From Aestuariirhabdus sp. (GTDB taxonomy: Bacteria; Pseudomonadota; Gammaproteobacteria; Pseudomonadales; Aestuariirhabdaceae): a DNA stretch of 64,000 nucleotides. The notes beneath the pieces were generated by a model. It ran no database searches and had not been told where the DNA came from. It saw only the letters and a list, made by a program, of their open reading frames with translations. Positions 35,389 through 45,663 of the stretch are shown in pieces (position 1 is the stretch's first letter; each line of letters begins with the position of its first letter). The stretch spans positions 1-64,000 of the forward strand of contig JAUXFT010000005.1 in assembly GCA_030622755.1 (NCBI GenBank), in the 5' to 3' direction. The position numbers and the translations under genes were made by a program.

Positions 35389-35685
35389 CTAAATAACCAT
35401 CTTGACGCGGCCACTGGATTTGAGCTCCTCATGCAAAGCACTCAGTTGATCTTCTCCCGTTGCTTCGATAATCACCGTGACCGAATGAAAGCGTCCATTA
35501 CGGCTGGTTTTCAAGGTATGCTTGCCGCTGAATAAAGCATCATGACGCTGCACCACCTCAATTACAAAATCGACAAAACCCTCTGATGCATCCCCCATAA
35601 TTTTTACTGGATAATCACAGGGGAACTCTATCTTTGGCGCGTCTTGCGGGTTGCCCTGTGGAGAGTTAAAAATGATATTGTTCAT
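35389..35685 (-). CDS. ybeD: YbeD/DUF493 family protein
   Basis: [13 protein letters not shown]; located between lipB and dacA. Confidence 0.9.
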   Translation of the reverse strand: MNNIIFNSPQGNPQDAPKIEFPCDYPVKIMGDASEGFVDFVIEVVQRHDALFSGKHTLKTSRNGRFHSVTVIIEATGEDQLSALHEELKSSGRVKMVI

Positions 35686-35794
35686 AACTAACACCAAACA
35701 TGGAAGAGAAAGCAGAAGGACCGCATAGAAAGCAACCCAACTGTTTAATTATAATACAGCAAGGCATTGCAATACCCTGCCGTAAAAATTGCCG

Positions 35795-36979
35795 TTAACT
35801 AAATAAGCTGTACACAAACATCAAGATGGAATCCCAGAGGCGTTTGAAGAAGCCGCCCTCTTCAACCGTCTGTAGCGCAACCACAGGCACCTGCTCAATC
35901 AACTCATCACCCAACATCACTTTCACTTCGCCCAGCACCTCGCCTTGACGAAGCGGGGCTTCCAATGTCGGATTCAGCTCCATAGTGGCGGTCAGGTGGC
36001 CGCTTTGTCCCCGAGGTACAGTCACAACAATGTCTTCACTGACACCAACTGCAACCTGATTCGTAGTACCTTTCCAGACCCGTAAAGTTTCCAGCGTTTC
36101 ACCACCGCGCTTAACCTGGGCATTTTCAAAGAAGCGGAAACCATAGGTCAGTAACTTCTGGGTTTCAGAAGCTCGGGACTTCTCACTCTTTGCGCCCATA
36201 ACCACAGTGATCAGACGACGACCATCTTTAGCTGCCGAAGTCACCAGACAGTATCCTGCGGCCTCAGTGTGCCCTGTCTTCAAACCATCAACCGCACTGT
36301 TGCTCCACAACAACCGGTTACGATTGGGTTGCCGACCTAAAAGCTTGCCCGTTTTCTTGTCTTTACCATACTGGAAATACTTCTCAGCATAGATGCCATA
36401 TCGACCAGGATGTTGGTAAATAGTTGCTCGCGCTAATTTGGCCAGATCAGTAGCCGTTGTGTAGTGATCTTCTGCTGGCCAACCACTGGAGTTCATAAAA
36501 TGAGTGTTTGTCATCCCCAGTGCCGCAGCCGTGCCATTCATCACTTCAGCAAACGCTTCTTCACTACCTGCAAGATGTTCGGCAATCGCAACGCTGGCGT
36601 CATTACCGCTCACAATAATAATACCCTTCAGAAGCTGCTCTACAGGAACCCGCTCACCCACCTCGATAAACATAGTCGAGCCACCCATTTTCCAGGCTTT
36701 TTCACTGATCAGAACCTCTTCATCGACGGTGATATTTCCAGCCGCCAACTCATTCTCGGCAACATAGGCCGTCATCAGTTTGGTTAGACTCGCAGGAGGC
36801 AAGGTTTGATGTGCATTATGTTCCACCAACACCCGGCCACTATCGGCATCCATTAAGATATAACTACTTGCGGCCAGCGCTGGTGGAGAAGGAATGGGAG
36901 AAGCAGCCATCACAGAAACTGAAACGAGGGCAAAGCAGATAGAGATAACAGAAGTAAGTTGTGTACGTATAAAACTCAT
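35795..36979 (-). CDS. dacA: D-alanyl-D-alanine carboxypeptidase (PBP5/6-type)
   Basis: PPASLTKLMTAYV (SxxK), SGNDASVAIAEH (SxN), VDGLKTGHTEAAGYC (KTG). Confidence 0.96.
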   Translation of the reverse strand: MSFIRTQLTSVISICFALVSVSVMAASPIPSPPALAASSYILMDADSGRVLVEHNAHQTLPPASLTKLMTAYVAENELAAGNITVDEEVLISEKAWKMGGSTMFIEVGERVPVEQLLKGIIIVSGNDASVAIAEHLAGSEEAFAEVMNGTAAALGMTNTHFMNSSGWPAEDHYTTATDLAKLARATIYQHPGRYGIYAEKYFQYGKDKKTGKLLGRQPNRNRLLWSNSAVDGLKTGHTEAAGYCLVTSAAKDGRRLITVVMGAKSEKSRASETQKLLTYGFRFFENAQVKRGGETLETLRVWKGTTNQVAVGVSEDIVVTVPRGQSGHLTATMELNPTLEAPLRQGEVLGEVKVMLGDELIEQVPVVALQTVEEGGFFKRLWDSILMFVYSLFS

Positions 36980-37014
36980 AAGCGCGGATGAATATTCCTG
37001 TCCATTAATTTAAA

Positions 37015-37066
37015 TTGATAATTCGGATTGTTAATTCGGGTTGTTAATTCGGGTTAATAGTTCGTG
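37015..37066. repeat. 13-bp imperfect tandem repeat x4 (consensus TTGTTAATTCGGG)
   Basis: TTGATAATTCGGA/TTGTTAATTCGGG/TTGTTAATTCGGG/TTAATAGTTCGTG, 36 bp upstream of the dacA start. Confidence 0.92.
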
Positions 37067-37194
37067 TTATTGTAGGCCACTGTTGAGACAGCGAACCCAG
37101 AAGAAAATTCCATCCATCACCAATCTTCGCGACATGGATAGAGATATCAGGCTGTTACTATAGTCATTAAAAATGGATGCTTCGCAACTTCAGA

Positions 37195-38097
37195 TTATTC
37201 ATACACAAGATGAGGGGCACCAAGCGCTGCATTATCAACCTGTTGCTTAACATCTTCAACCTCTTGCAGGGTTGAAAGTGGCCCAATTCGCACACGATGC
37301 AAGGGTCCGGTAGCCTCGATAGCAGTAACCACCGTCACATCGAACGTTGTCACCTGGCTCAACTGCCGCTGTAAACTGTCCGCGGATTGCTGATTACTTA
37401 ATGCCGCCACCTGCAGAAACATTTTCGGATGGGCAGCTTCATTTGATGGTGCGGCTGTAACAACTGCAGACTCTTTAGGAACAGGTGCCTTTTGGGCAAC
37501 CGGCTGCTCACTATACGGATCCAGTGCTTCTACTTTTACCTGCGCAATTCCTTTCCCGAAAAAATCCAGCTTTCGCGCAGCCGCATATGACATATCAATA
37601 ATCCGATTTCCATGAAATGGACCTCGGTCATTCACTCGTACCACGACGCGGTTGCCGTTTGCGATATTGGTAACCCTGACGTAGGAAGGCAGCGGCAAGG
37701 TTTTGTGTGCGGCACTCATACCATACATATCGTACACTTCACCGTTAGCGGTCTTGTGGCCATGAAACTTGGTGCCATACCAGGATGCCGTTCCTGTTTC
37801 GCTATAGCCAGCCGACGATGCCAACGGAAAGTATTTTTTCCCAAGGACAGTGTAAGGCGACGCCTTAACCGCTCCCTTATGGGCACGGGGTATCGCATCG
37901 GGAACCGCGGCTGCATCAAACTCTCCACTGGGAGCCCCATCAATCCCCGGGCGAACACCACTGTTCTTTGCGTCATTAAGCGGGCCGCCAGAACTTGTGC
38001 ATGCGGCTAACAAGAGACACGAAGCCACCAGCACGCCACCCTGTAAATAGCCAGCTAACCTGGAGCTAACGCTGTTTGCCATCACGAATTTCCTCAC
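37195..38097 (-). CDS. rlpA: RlpA-like lipoprotein, septal ring lytic transglycosylase family, with SPOR domain
   Basis: Lipobox LLLAAC; ETGTASWYGTKFHGHKTANGEVYDMYGMSAAHKTLPLPSYVRVTN; C-terminal SPOR-like region. Confidence 0.94.
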   Translation of the reverse strand: MRKFVMANSVSSRLAGYLQGGVLVASCLLLAACTSSGGPLNDAKNSGVRPGIDGAPSGEFDAAAVPDAIPRAHKGAVKASPYTVLGKKYFPLASSAGYSETGTASWYGTKFHGHKTANGEVYDMYGMSAAHKTLPLPSYVRVTNIANGNRVVVRVNDRGPFHGNRIIDMSYAAARKLDFFGKGIAQVKVEALDPYSEQPVAQKAPVPKESAVVTAAPSNEAAHPKMFLQVAALSNQQSADSLQRQLSQVTTFDVTVVTAIEATGPLHRVRIGPLSTLQEVEDVKQQVDNAALGAPHLVYE

Positions 38098-39046
38098 TTA
38101 ATTGATGAACTGCCATAGCGTACAACGTACTGTGATTGTAACGAGTTATAACGTAAAAATTATGCGAGCCAATCCAAAACTCACTGCCAAGTTCTCCCTG
38201 TAATTTAATCCCTCTTACCGCACCTTCAGCAGAGGGCTCTTGCAGAGGGTCCCAACCAGAGGCGCCAAGATCCTCGATTGACTGCATAGGCTTCAAATTA
38301 TCAGCAACAGCTTCCAGATATTGATCGCCCGAAACTCGAGCACGGGTAACGACGGTTGCACCATCTTTCCAACCATGTCGGCTAAAATAATTCGCTACAC
38401 TGCCGATGGCATCCGTTGGATTATTCCAGATATCAATGCGCCCATCGTTATCAAAATCTACCGCATACGCTCGGAAACTACTGGGGATAAATTGCGGGTA
38501 GCCCATAGCTCCAGCGTAAGATCCGGTAAGCTCCAACGGGTCAAATTGTTGTTCACGACTCAGCAGTAAAAACTCTTTCAACTGTTTGCGAAAAAATGTT
38601 TTACGCGGTTCATAATCAAAACCCAGGGTAGACAATGCATCGACTACCCGAAACTTTCCACGATGCCGACCATAGAACGTTTCCACACCGATAATGGCGA
38701 CAATCACTTCTGCCGGTACTCCATATTCAGCTTCGGCACGCTCTAACGTATCGGCATGTTCACGCCAAAACGTGACTCCCGCATCGGTGCGTTTAGACGT
38801 AAGAAAAATCTTCCGATACTCTTTCCAGGTTAAAGTTCGCTCGGCAGGGCGAGAGATGGCATCGATAATCGACTGTTTACGTTCGGCAGCTGCAAACACC
38901 CTGTTCAAAACTGCTCGATCATATTGGTGTTCCTGCTCCATCTCCGCTATGAAGCTAAGAGCATCTTCAGAATTACGATAATCTGCGCCATGGCAAATCA
39001 TCGGCGCCAAGACTAAAGGTAACCATAGCGCTCGCAAAACTCTCAT
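38066..39046 (-). CDS. mltB: membrane-bound lytic murein transglycosylase B
   Basis: VIVAIIGVETFYGRHRGKFRVVDALSTLGFDYEPR and GSYAGAMGYPQFIPSSFRAYAVDFDNDGRIDIW. Confidence 0.95.
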   Translation of the reverse strand: MRVLRALWLPLVLAPMICHGADYRNSEDALSFIAEMEQEHQYDRAVLNRVFAAAERKQSIIDAISRPAERTLTWKEYRKIFLTSKRTDAGVTFWREHADTLERAEAEYGVPAEVIVAIIGVETFYGRHRGKFRVVDALSTLGFDYEPRKTFFRKQLKEFLLLSREQQFDPLELTGSYAGAMGYPQFIPSSFRAYAVDFDNDGRIDIWNNPTDAIGSVANYFSRHGWKDGATVVTRARVSGDQYLEAVADNLKPMQSIEDLGASGWDPLQEPSAEGAVRGIKLQGELGSEFWIGSHNFYVITRYNHSTLYAMAVHQLSEEIRDGKQR

Positions 39047-39143
39047 CGTTTAGTAATCCCCCAATAGTGATTTATATGTCATCCGTAACCTTGAAACGAC
39101 ACGTTGTCAGATTATTCAAAGCAGGGCAAGCACACACTGCACA

Positions 39144-40286
39144 TCATCCACGACCCAACCAACTTCGATGCGAATGCACCGACATCAGAACCCCAAATCC
39201 TGCCAGCAGCGTCACCACCGAAGTCCCCCCTCGACTTACCAGAGGCAAGGGCACGCCAACTACCGGCAACAACCCACTCACCATACCGATATTCACAAAA
39301 ACATAAACAAAGAAGGTCAGGGTAATGCTCCCCGCTAATAACTTCCCGAATAAAGTTTGAGCATTCACCGAGATAATCAAACCGCGGGCAATTATCGCCA
39401 TGTAGGTTGCCAGCAACAGAAGCACACCAACCAGCCCAAACTCCTCAGCTAACACCGCAATTATAAAATCCGTATGACTTTCAGGTAAGAAATCGAGTTG
39501 AGACTGGGTACCACCAAACCAGCCTTTGCCGTGAATTCCGCCAGAGCCTATAGCCACCTTCGATTGAATAATATTCCAGCCGGAACCCCATGGGTCGCTT
39601 TCAGGATTAAGAAACGTCAGCACTCGCTGCTTTTGATAATCACGCATAACAAACTGCCACATCCCCCAGGCCAGAGGAAGAGCCGCCAGTACAGCACCCA
39701 GGATAATGCGCCAGCGCAAGCCTGCCAGAAAAAGCACGAACAAACCGGACGCCGCAATCAGTAACGAGGTACCCAAATCAGGTTGTTTGGCGATCAGTGA
39801 TACTGGCAACAGTATTAAGCCCAGGGCAACCATCAGGTGCTTGAACCGTGGAGGCAACACCCGCTTCGCCAGATACCAGGCCACCACCATGGGCATGACC
39901 AGTTTCATAATTTCAGATGGCTGAAAACGAAAACCCGGCAAGGCTAGCCAGCGTTGCGCTCCTTTGGCTCCAGCGCCTGAGACCAACACGGCCACCAGCA
40001 ATCCAACCCCGATCAGGTAAACCCACACCGACCAGCGCTGAAAAATTCGCGGGGGAATATTGGCAATAATCACCATGCCCACAAAGCCGACGGCAAGGTA
40101 GGTTGCCTGCCGGGTCACCATTGCCAGGTTCTGGCCACTGGCGCTGTAGAGCATCAATAAACCACCAGCGGTCAGCAACAGCAATAAACCCAGCAAGACA
40201 GGATCGAGGCGCAGCAAATACACCGCCCGGCTCTGCATATTCTCTTCGTTAAGTGGCAACTGCCGTTGGAAATCCTGCAGGCTCAT
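39144..40286 (-). CDS. rodA: rod shape-determining protein RodA (SEDS)
   Basis: PDLGTSLLIAASG, LPESHTDFIIAVLAEEFGLVG, VGVPLPLVSRGGTSVV. Confidence 0.97.
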   Translation of the reverse strand: MSLQDFQRQLPLNEENMQSRAVYLLRLDPVLLGLLLLLTAGGLLMLYSASGQNLAMVTRQATYLAVGFVGMVIIANIPPRIFQRWSVWVYLIGVGLLVAVLVSGAGAKGAQRWLALPGFRFQPSEIMKLVMPMVVAWYLAKRVLPPRFKHLMVALGLILLPVSLIAKQPDLGTSLLIAASGLFVLFLAGLRWRIILGAVLAALPLAWGMWQFVMRDYQKQRVLTFLNPESDPWGSGWNIIQSKVAIGSGGIHGKGWFGGTQSQLDFLPESHTDFIIAVLAEEFGLVGVLLLLATYMAIIARGLIISVNAQTLFGKLLAGSITLTFFVYVFVNIGMVSGLLPVVGVPLPLVSRGGTSVVTLLAGFGVLMSVHSHRSWLGRG

Positions 40287-42154
40287 GGTTTACCCTCACC
40301 AACCAGGTTGTCATCGTTGATTCTGGGCAACAGGTAGTAATCCAGCACCTGCCTGGCAACTGGCGCGGCGGAGCTACTACCGCCACCACCATTCTCAATC
40401 ACTACTGCGATGGCAATCCGGGGGTCTTCCACAGGAGCGAAGCCGACAAACAAACCATGATCACGATTTCGCTCTGACAGCTTTTCCGCATCATATTTCT
40501 CATCTTGCTTGATGCCTACCACCTGCGCGGTTCCTGTTTTACCGGCAAACTGATATTCGAGCTTACGACCGATTCGGTAATGGGCAGTACCTCTAGGGTG
40601 ATGTACCACACGACGCATCGCCTCGATCGCAAAATCCCAGATACCCTCTTGTCGTAGAACCACATCATCAATCGGTGGTTTCTCCGAAGCAGCAATCTGC
40701 GGTGCTGAGTCTTTTAACAAGCGAGGGCGTATCCAATGCCCACGATTGGCTATCACTGCGGTTGAAGCAGCCAGTTGCAACGGGGTAGCCAACATAAAAC
40801 CCTGCCCTATCCCGGTAATCAGGGTTTCACCAGGGTACCATGGTAGGCCTCGAGCGCCCTGTTTCCACTCTCTCGATGGCATAAGACCCGGGCGCTCTTC
40901 CGATACGTCCAACCCCACCCTTCTGCCTAACCCAAAACCGGACAGGTACTGATGCAAATTATCGATACCCAGCTTCAGAGCAAGATCATAAAAATAAGTG
41001 TCATTTGACAGCATAACTGCCCACTGCAAGTTTACCTTGCCATGCCCGCCCCGTTTCCAGTTTCGGTACCGACGCTCCTCACCCGGTAACTGATACCAGC
41101 CCGGGTCGAAAATTGTGTATTCCAGATTGGTAACGCCAGTGTCAAGGCCCGCGATCGCAATCATGGGTTTTATTGTAGATGCAGGAGGATATTCCCCGAG
41201 AGATGCCCGGTTATAGAGTGGACGACGCTCATCTTCGCGCAGCTTATTGTAATCCTTGCTGGTGATTCCAGTTACAAATAAATTTGGGTCATACGCAGGC
41301 GTACTGACCATTGCCAGTATGCCGCCCGTTTTAGGATCTATTGCCACCACCGCGCCTCGCCGATCGCCCAGTGCATCAATAACGACCTGTTGTAACTCAC
41401 TGTCCAGGTAGAGGGTAATGTCGCTGCCCGGCGCAGGGTCCTTTCGATGAATGACCCTGAGTACCCGGCCTCGGGCGTTGGTTTCTACCTCCTGATAACC
41501 CGCCTTGCCCAGCAATTCAGTTTCATAGAATTTCTCTATACCGATTTTACCGATCGTTCGTGTGCCACTGTAGAGACTCACATCAAGACGACTCAGTTCA
41601 CGCTCGTTAATACTGCCTACATACCCAAGTGTATGGGCGAACATCTCGCCTTTAGGATAAAAGCGCACCAATTGCGCCAGTACTTCTACTCCTGGCAAAC
41701 GGTGTTCGTTCACCGCGACCCTGGCAATTTCGGCTTCTGTCAGGCGATATTTCAGCGGCACCTCTTCAAATGGCCGGCTCTGCCTGGTTTGCTGTTTGTA
41801 CTTGGCCACCTGTTCATCGGTAATCGGTAGTAGTTCGCGTAACAACTCAATACTGGCGTCCAGATCCGTGATGCGCTCCTTAACTAGTACCAGCGTATAG
41901 CTTGGCTTGTTTTCTGCCAGCATCTCGCCATTGGTGTCGTAGATTAATCCTCGCGTCGGGGGCAAGGGCTGCAAGTGAATACGGTTTTCATCAGATTTGG
42001 TACTCCACTGGGCATGCTGAACCACCTGCAAGTTGATCATGCGAACGACCAGCATCCCCATCAGAAAGGCTACACCCAGAAAACAAAACAGCAACCGTGC
42101 ATTAAAAATACGCGATTCGCTAATGTGATCCTTTAAGGGTGTATGTCCAGCCAT
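40283..42154 (-). CDS. mrdA: penicillin-binding protein 2
   Basis: YPPASTIKPMIAI (SxxK), SND, GKTGTAQV. Confidence 0.97.
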   Translation of the reverse strand: MAGHTPLKDHISESRIFNARLLFCFLGVAFLMGMLVVRMINLQVVQHAQWSTKSDENRIHLQPLPPTRGLIYDTNGEMLAENKPSYTLVLVKERITDLDASIELLRELLPITDEQVAKYKQQTRQSRPFEEVPLKYRLTEAEIARVAVNEHRLPGVEVLAQLVRFYPKGEMFAHTLGYVGSINERELSRLDVSLYSGTRTIGKIGIEKFYETELLGKAGYQEVETNARGRVLRVIHRKDPAPGSDITLYLDSELQQVVIDALGDRRGAVVAIDPKTGGILAMVSTPAYDPNLFVTGITSKDYNKLREDERRPLYNRASLGEYPPASTIKPMIAIAGLDTGVTNLEYTIFDPGWYQLPGEERRYRNWKRGGHGKVNLQWAVMLSNDTYFYDLALKLGIDNLHQYLSGFGLGRRVGLDVSEERPGLMPSREWKQGARGLPWYPGETLITGIGQGFMLATPLQLAASTAVIANRGHWIRPRLLKDSAPQIAASEKPPIDDVVLRQEGIWDFAIEAMRRVVHHPRGTAHYRIGRKLEYQFAGKTGTAQVVGIKQDEKYDAEKLSERNRDHGLFVGFAPVEDPRIAIAVVIENGGGGSSSAAPVARQVLDYYLLPRINDDNLVGEGKP

Positions 42155-42161
42155 CGACTAC

Positions 42162-42632
42162 TTACTCACGATGGTAAGGGTGATTGTGGGTGATGCTCCA
42201 GGCTCGGTATAGCTGTTCGGCCAGCAACACACGTACCAAAGGGTGGGGGAGCGTCAACGGTGATAGTGACCATTTTTGATCTGCTCTGGCTACGCATTCC
42301 GGAGCCAGTCCTTCCGGGCCACCAACCAACAAACTCACATGGCGCGCATCAAGACGCCAGTTCTGCAGTTGTTCAGACAACTGTTGGGTAGACCAGGCTT
42401 TACCTTCCACTTCCAATGCGATGACACGATCACCATCACCGATCGCCGCCAGCATCGCTTCACCCTCTTTACGTTGTGCACGTTTTACATCGGCGCCTTT
42501 ACTACGCTTACCCAGAGGAATCTCTACGCATTCCAGAGAACAATCGCTCGGCAAGCGCTTGGCGTACTCCTGGTAACCCTGCTGCACCCAACCCGGCATC
42601 CGGGTACCTACGGCAATTAAACGAATACGCAT
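42162..42632 (-). CDS. rlmH: 23S rRNA (pseudouridine1915-N3)-methyltransferase
   Basis: [54 protein letters not shown]. Confidence 0.97.
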   Translation of the reverse strand: MRIRLIAVGTRMPGWVQQGYQEYAKRLPSDCSLECVEIPLGKRSKGADVKRAQRKEGEAMLAAIGDGDRVIALEVEGKAWSTQQLSEQLQNWRLDARHVSLLVGGPEGLAPECVARADQKWSLSPLTLPHPLVRVLLAEQLYRAWSITHNHPYHRE

Positions 42633-42656
42633 CTATCAGGAGATCCCTACTGTTTG

Positions 42657-43040
42657 TTACTCTGACTCAGAATCTTGATGTTCTGAATCCTGCTCAGAAC
42701 CTTTCTCAGAACCTGGCTCAGAACCTTCCCACAGACGTTCAAGATCATAGAATTGGCGAGTCGCCGGCAACATTACGTGCAGGACAATCTGATCCAGGTC
42801 CACCAGCACCCACTCACTGCCAGCCTCACCTTCACTCCCCAGAGGACGAATGCCCTGTTTTTTTACCTCATCAATAACATTGTCTGCTAATGATTTGACA
42901 TGGCGATTTGAGGTTCCGCTGGCGATAATCATGTAATCAGTGATATCCGTCAGTTCGCGCACATCGAGACAAACGATGTCTTTACCTTTGACATCTTCAA
43001 GAGCCTCAACCACCAGATTTTTAAGTTGTTCTGTTTGCAT
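42657..43040 (-). CDS. rsfS: ribosomal silencing factor RsfS with acidic Ser/Glu-rich tail
   Basis: [33 protein letters not shown]; tail [22 protein letters not shown]. Confidence 0.95.
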   Translation of the reverse strand: MQTEQLKNLVVEALEDVKGKDIVCLDVRELTDITDYMIIASGTSNRHVKSLADNVIDEVKKQGIRPLGSEGEAGSEWVLVDLDQIVLHVMLPATRQFYDLERLWEGSEPGSEKGSEQDSEHQDSESE

Positions 43041-43090
43041 GAAGTAAATTCACACTCCGTTTAAAAGTCATTAATCGTTACGCGTTCGGA

Positions 43091-44347
43091 TTACTTACGG
43101 ATATGACCGTCACCGAACACTACATATTTTTCACTGGTCAGCCCTTCCAGACCAACCGGGCCCCGTGCGTGTATCTTATCAGTCGAGATACCAATTTCAG
43201 CACCCAGACCGTACTCAAAACCATCGGCAAACCGGGTCGATGCATTAATCATCACAGAACTGGAATCCACCTCCGTCAGGAAGCGCCGAGCCTTACTGAA
43301 ATCTTCGGTAATAATGGCATCGGTATGATGCGAGCCATGGGTATTGATATGCTCAATCGCATCATCCATACCAGAAACCACTTTGACCGCCAGAATCGGT
43401 GCCAGATATTCCTCTTGCCAGTCCGCTTCAGTCGCTGCCACAGCTGAAGGAATAAGCTCCCGGGTTCGACTGCAACCACGCAACTCGACCTGGTGCTCCT
43501 CATACGCGGTTGCCAGTACAGGCAATACCCGTTCAGCCACCGCCTCGGCCACCAGCAGCGTTTCCATGGTATTGCAGGTGCCGTAGCGATGCGTTTTGGC
43601 ATTAACGGCGATATTAATCGCCTTGGTCATATCCGCCTTGTCATCGATATAAACATGGCAGATACCATCCAGGTGTTTAATGACAGCTACCTTGGCATCC
43701 TTGCTGATACGTTCAATCAGCCCTTTGCCACCACGAGGTACGATCACATCCACATATTCCGGCATGGTAATTAGCTCGCCAACCGCAGCGCGATCCGTGG
43801 TCTCGATCACCTGAACAGCATCTTCTGGTAAGGACGCACTGGTCAGCCCCTGCTGAATACATTTGGCAATCGCCTGGTTGGAATGGATCGCTTCAGAACC
43901 ACCTCGCAAGATGGTTGCGTTAGAAGATTTCAGGCATAAGCTTGCCGCATCAACGGTAACATTCGGCCGCGATTCATACACAATCCCCACCACGCCAAGC
44001 GGCACCCGCATCTTTCCCACCTGAATACCGCTGGGCACATATCGCATGTCGCCGATAACGCCGACCGGATCAGGCAGCGCTGCCACCTGTCGCAAACCCT
44101 CGATCATTGCATCAATACGTTCCGGAGTCAGCGCAAGTCTGTCGAGCATTGCGGCATCGAGCCCTCTGTCCCGCCCATTAGCAAGATCAAGGACGTTGGC
44201 AGCAGTCAGCGCTTCGCGGTTGCTATTCAGTGCTTCTGCTGTCGCCAACAGTGCGGTATTTTTTTCTGCTGTCGTCGCTTTGACGATCACACGAGATGCG
44301 GCTCTGGCACGACGGCCCACTTCCGCCATATACTCTTTTACTTCCAT
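43091..44347 (-). CDS. proA: gamma-glutamyl phosphate reductase
   Basis: [33 protein letters not shown] and [25 protein letters not shown]. Confidence 0.97.
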   Translation of the reverse strand: MEVKEYMAEVGRRARAASRVIVKATTAEKNTALLATAEALNSNREALTAANVLDLANGRDRGLDAAMLDRLALTPERIDAMIEGLRQVAALPDPVGVIGDMRYVPSGIQVGKMRVPLGVVGIVYESRPNVTVDAASLCLKSSNATILRGGSEAIHSNQAIAKCIQQGLTSASLPEDAVQVIETTDRAAVGELITMPEYVDVIVPRGGKGLIERISKDAKVAVIKHLDGICHVYIDDKADMTKAINIAVNAKTHRYGTCNTMETLLVAEAVAERVLPVLATAYEEHQVELRGCSRTRELIPSAVAATEADWQEEYLAPILAVKVVSGMDDAIEHINTHGSHHTDAIITEDFSKARRFLTEVDSSSVMINASTRFADGFEYGLGAEIGISTDKIHARGPVGLEGLTSEKYVVFGDGHIRK

Positions 44348-44425
44348 AGGGGTTCCAGATTAGATTCATTGCAGAGAAAATTTGCCCAATTATAACTTGC
44401 CACCGTTCGGGAGTCGCCCTTATTC

Positions 44426-45004
44426 ATGGACCTAACTGCGATTGAGCCTTTCCTCGATTGGTTAAAAGAGAACCCTCAGTGGTTATTGTGGGCTCTAGGC
44501 ATTACCGCCTTTGCTGAATCGCTCGCTCTTGTGGGTATCGTTCTGCCCGGCGTTGTCATGCTGTTTGGAATCGCTCTACTGGCAGGAACCAGTGACATCC
44601 CCCTGCTAACAGTACTCATATGGGGCGCCCTCGGAGCCGTAGTGGGCGATAACACCAGCTATTTATTGGGACGATATTGCCATGGCCCCATTATCGGAAT
44701 GAAGCTGTTTCGCCAGAACCCGCAATGGATTGATAACGGTGAAGCCTTCTTCGAAAAGCACGGCATAATCAGCGTTGTGATTGGCCGGTTCGTCGGCCCC
44801 ATTCGGCCAGTTTTACCATTAGTTGCAGGCATGATGGAGATGCCCGCATGGCGTTTTTTTACCGTTAACCTGTTATCAGCGCTGGCCTGGGCTCCGGTCT
44901 ATTTACTGCCTGGATATCTCAGCGGAGCCGGCCTTGAGCATATCGTTACTCCCGATCACTGGTTATATCCTGCATGGCAGTGGTTACAAGCCCTATTTAC
45001 CTAA
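44426..45004 (+). CDS. DedA family membrane protein
   Basis: FAESLALVGIVLPG and FLENPQW/GRFVGPIRPVLPLVAGMMEM-like region. Confidence 0.88.
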   Translation: MDLTAIEPFLDWLKENPQWLLWALGITAFAESLALVGIVLPGVVMLFGIALLAGTSDIPLLTVLIWGALGAVVGDNTSYLLGRYCHGPIIGMKLFRQNPQWIDNGEAFFEKHGIISVVIGRFVGPIRPVLPLVAGMMEMPAWRFFTVNLLSALAWAPVYLLPGYLSGAGLEHIVTPDHWLYPAWQWLQALFT

Positions 45005-45057
45005 ATCAACTTACCTGAACCTACGCACATTAGAGCGCTCTGTTAAGGCAGACTGAT

Positions 45058-45663
45058 TTACTCACCCCAACGAGACACCAGATCCTGGGGTATGCCCAGT
45101 TGATCGAGAATCCTGGCAACCACAAACTCGACCATCTGCTCAACACTGGTGGGTTTATTATAAAATCCGGGGCTGGCAGGCAGGATTACCGCCCCCATGC
45201 GAGTCAGGCGCAGCATGTTTTCCAGATGAATCTCTGAATAGGGCGCTTCACGCGGCACCAATATAAGCTTGCGACGCTCCTTAAGCGCTACATCAGCCGC
45301 CCGTTCAATCAGGTTATTACTCGCCCCACCAGCAATCGCCGACAAGGTTCCGGTACTGCAGGGACAGACCACCATTGCTGTCGGTGCTCCGGAACCTGAG
45401 GCTACTGGCGCCATCCATTGCTCACGACCGTAAACCTTGACGCTACCGGGAAAATCCTTATAGCGTTCGGCAAACCACAGCTGTAACTCGGCTGGAGTCC
45501 CGGGCATTTTCAGCTCGGTTTCCGTTGCCATCACTACCTGGGCTGCTCGTGAAATCAAAAAACTGACTTCACAACCCTGTCGCAACAATTGTTCTAACAG
45601 GCAAATACCATACTGCGCCCCGGAAGCCCCGGTGAGAGCCAGCGTAATTCGCTTATTCGTCAT
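45058..45663 (-). CDS. ubiX: UbiX family flavin prenyltransferase
   Basis: LTGASGAQYGICLLE, MVVCPCSTGTLSAIAGGASNNLIERAADV, LILVPREAPYSEIHL. Confidence 0.96.
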   Translation of the reverse strand: MTNKRITLALTGASGAQYGICLLEQLLRQGCEVSFLISRAAQVVMATETELKMPGTPAELQLWFAERYKDFPGSVKVYGREQWMAPVASGSGAPTAMVVCPCSTGTLSAIAGGASNNLIERAADVALKERRKLILVPREAPYSEIHLENMLRLTRMGAVILPASPGFYNKPTSVEQMVEFVVARILDQLGIPQDLVSRWGE

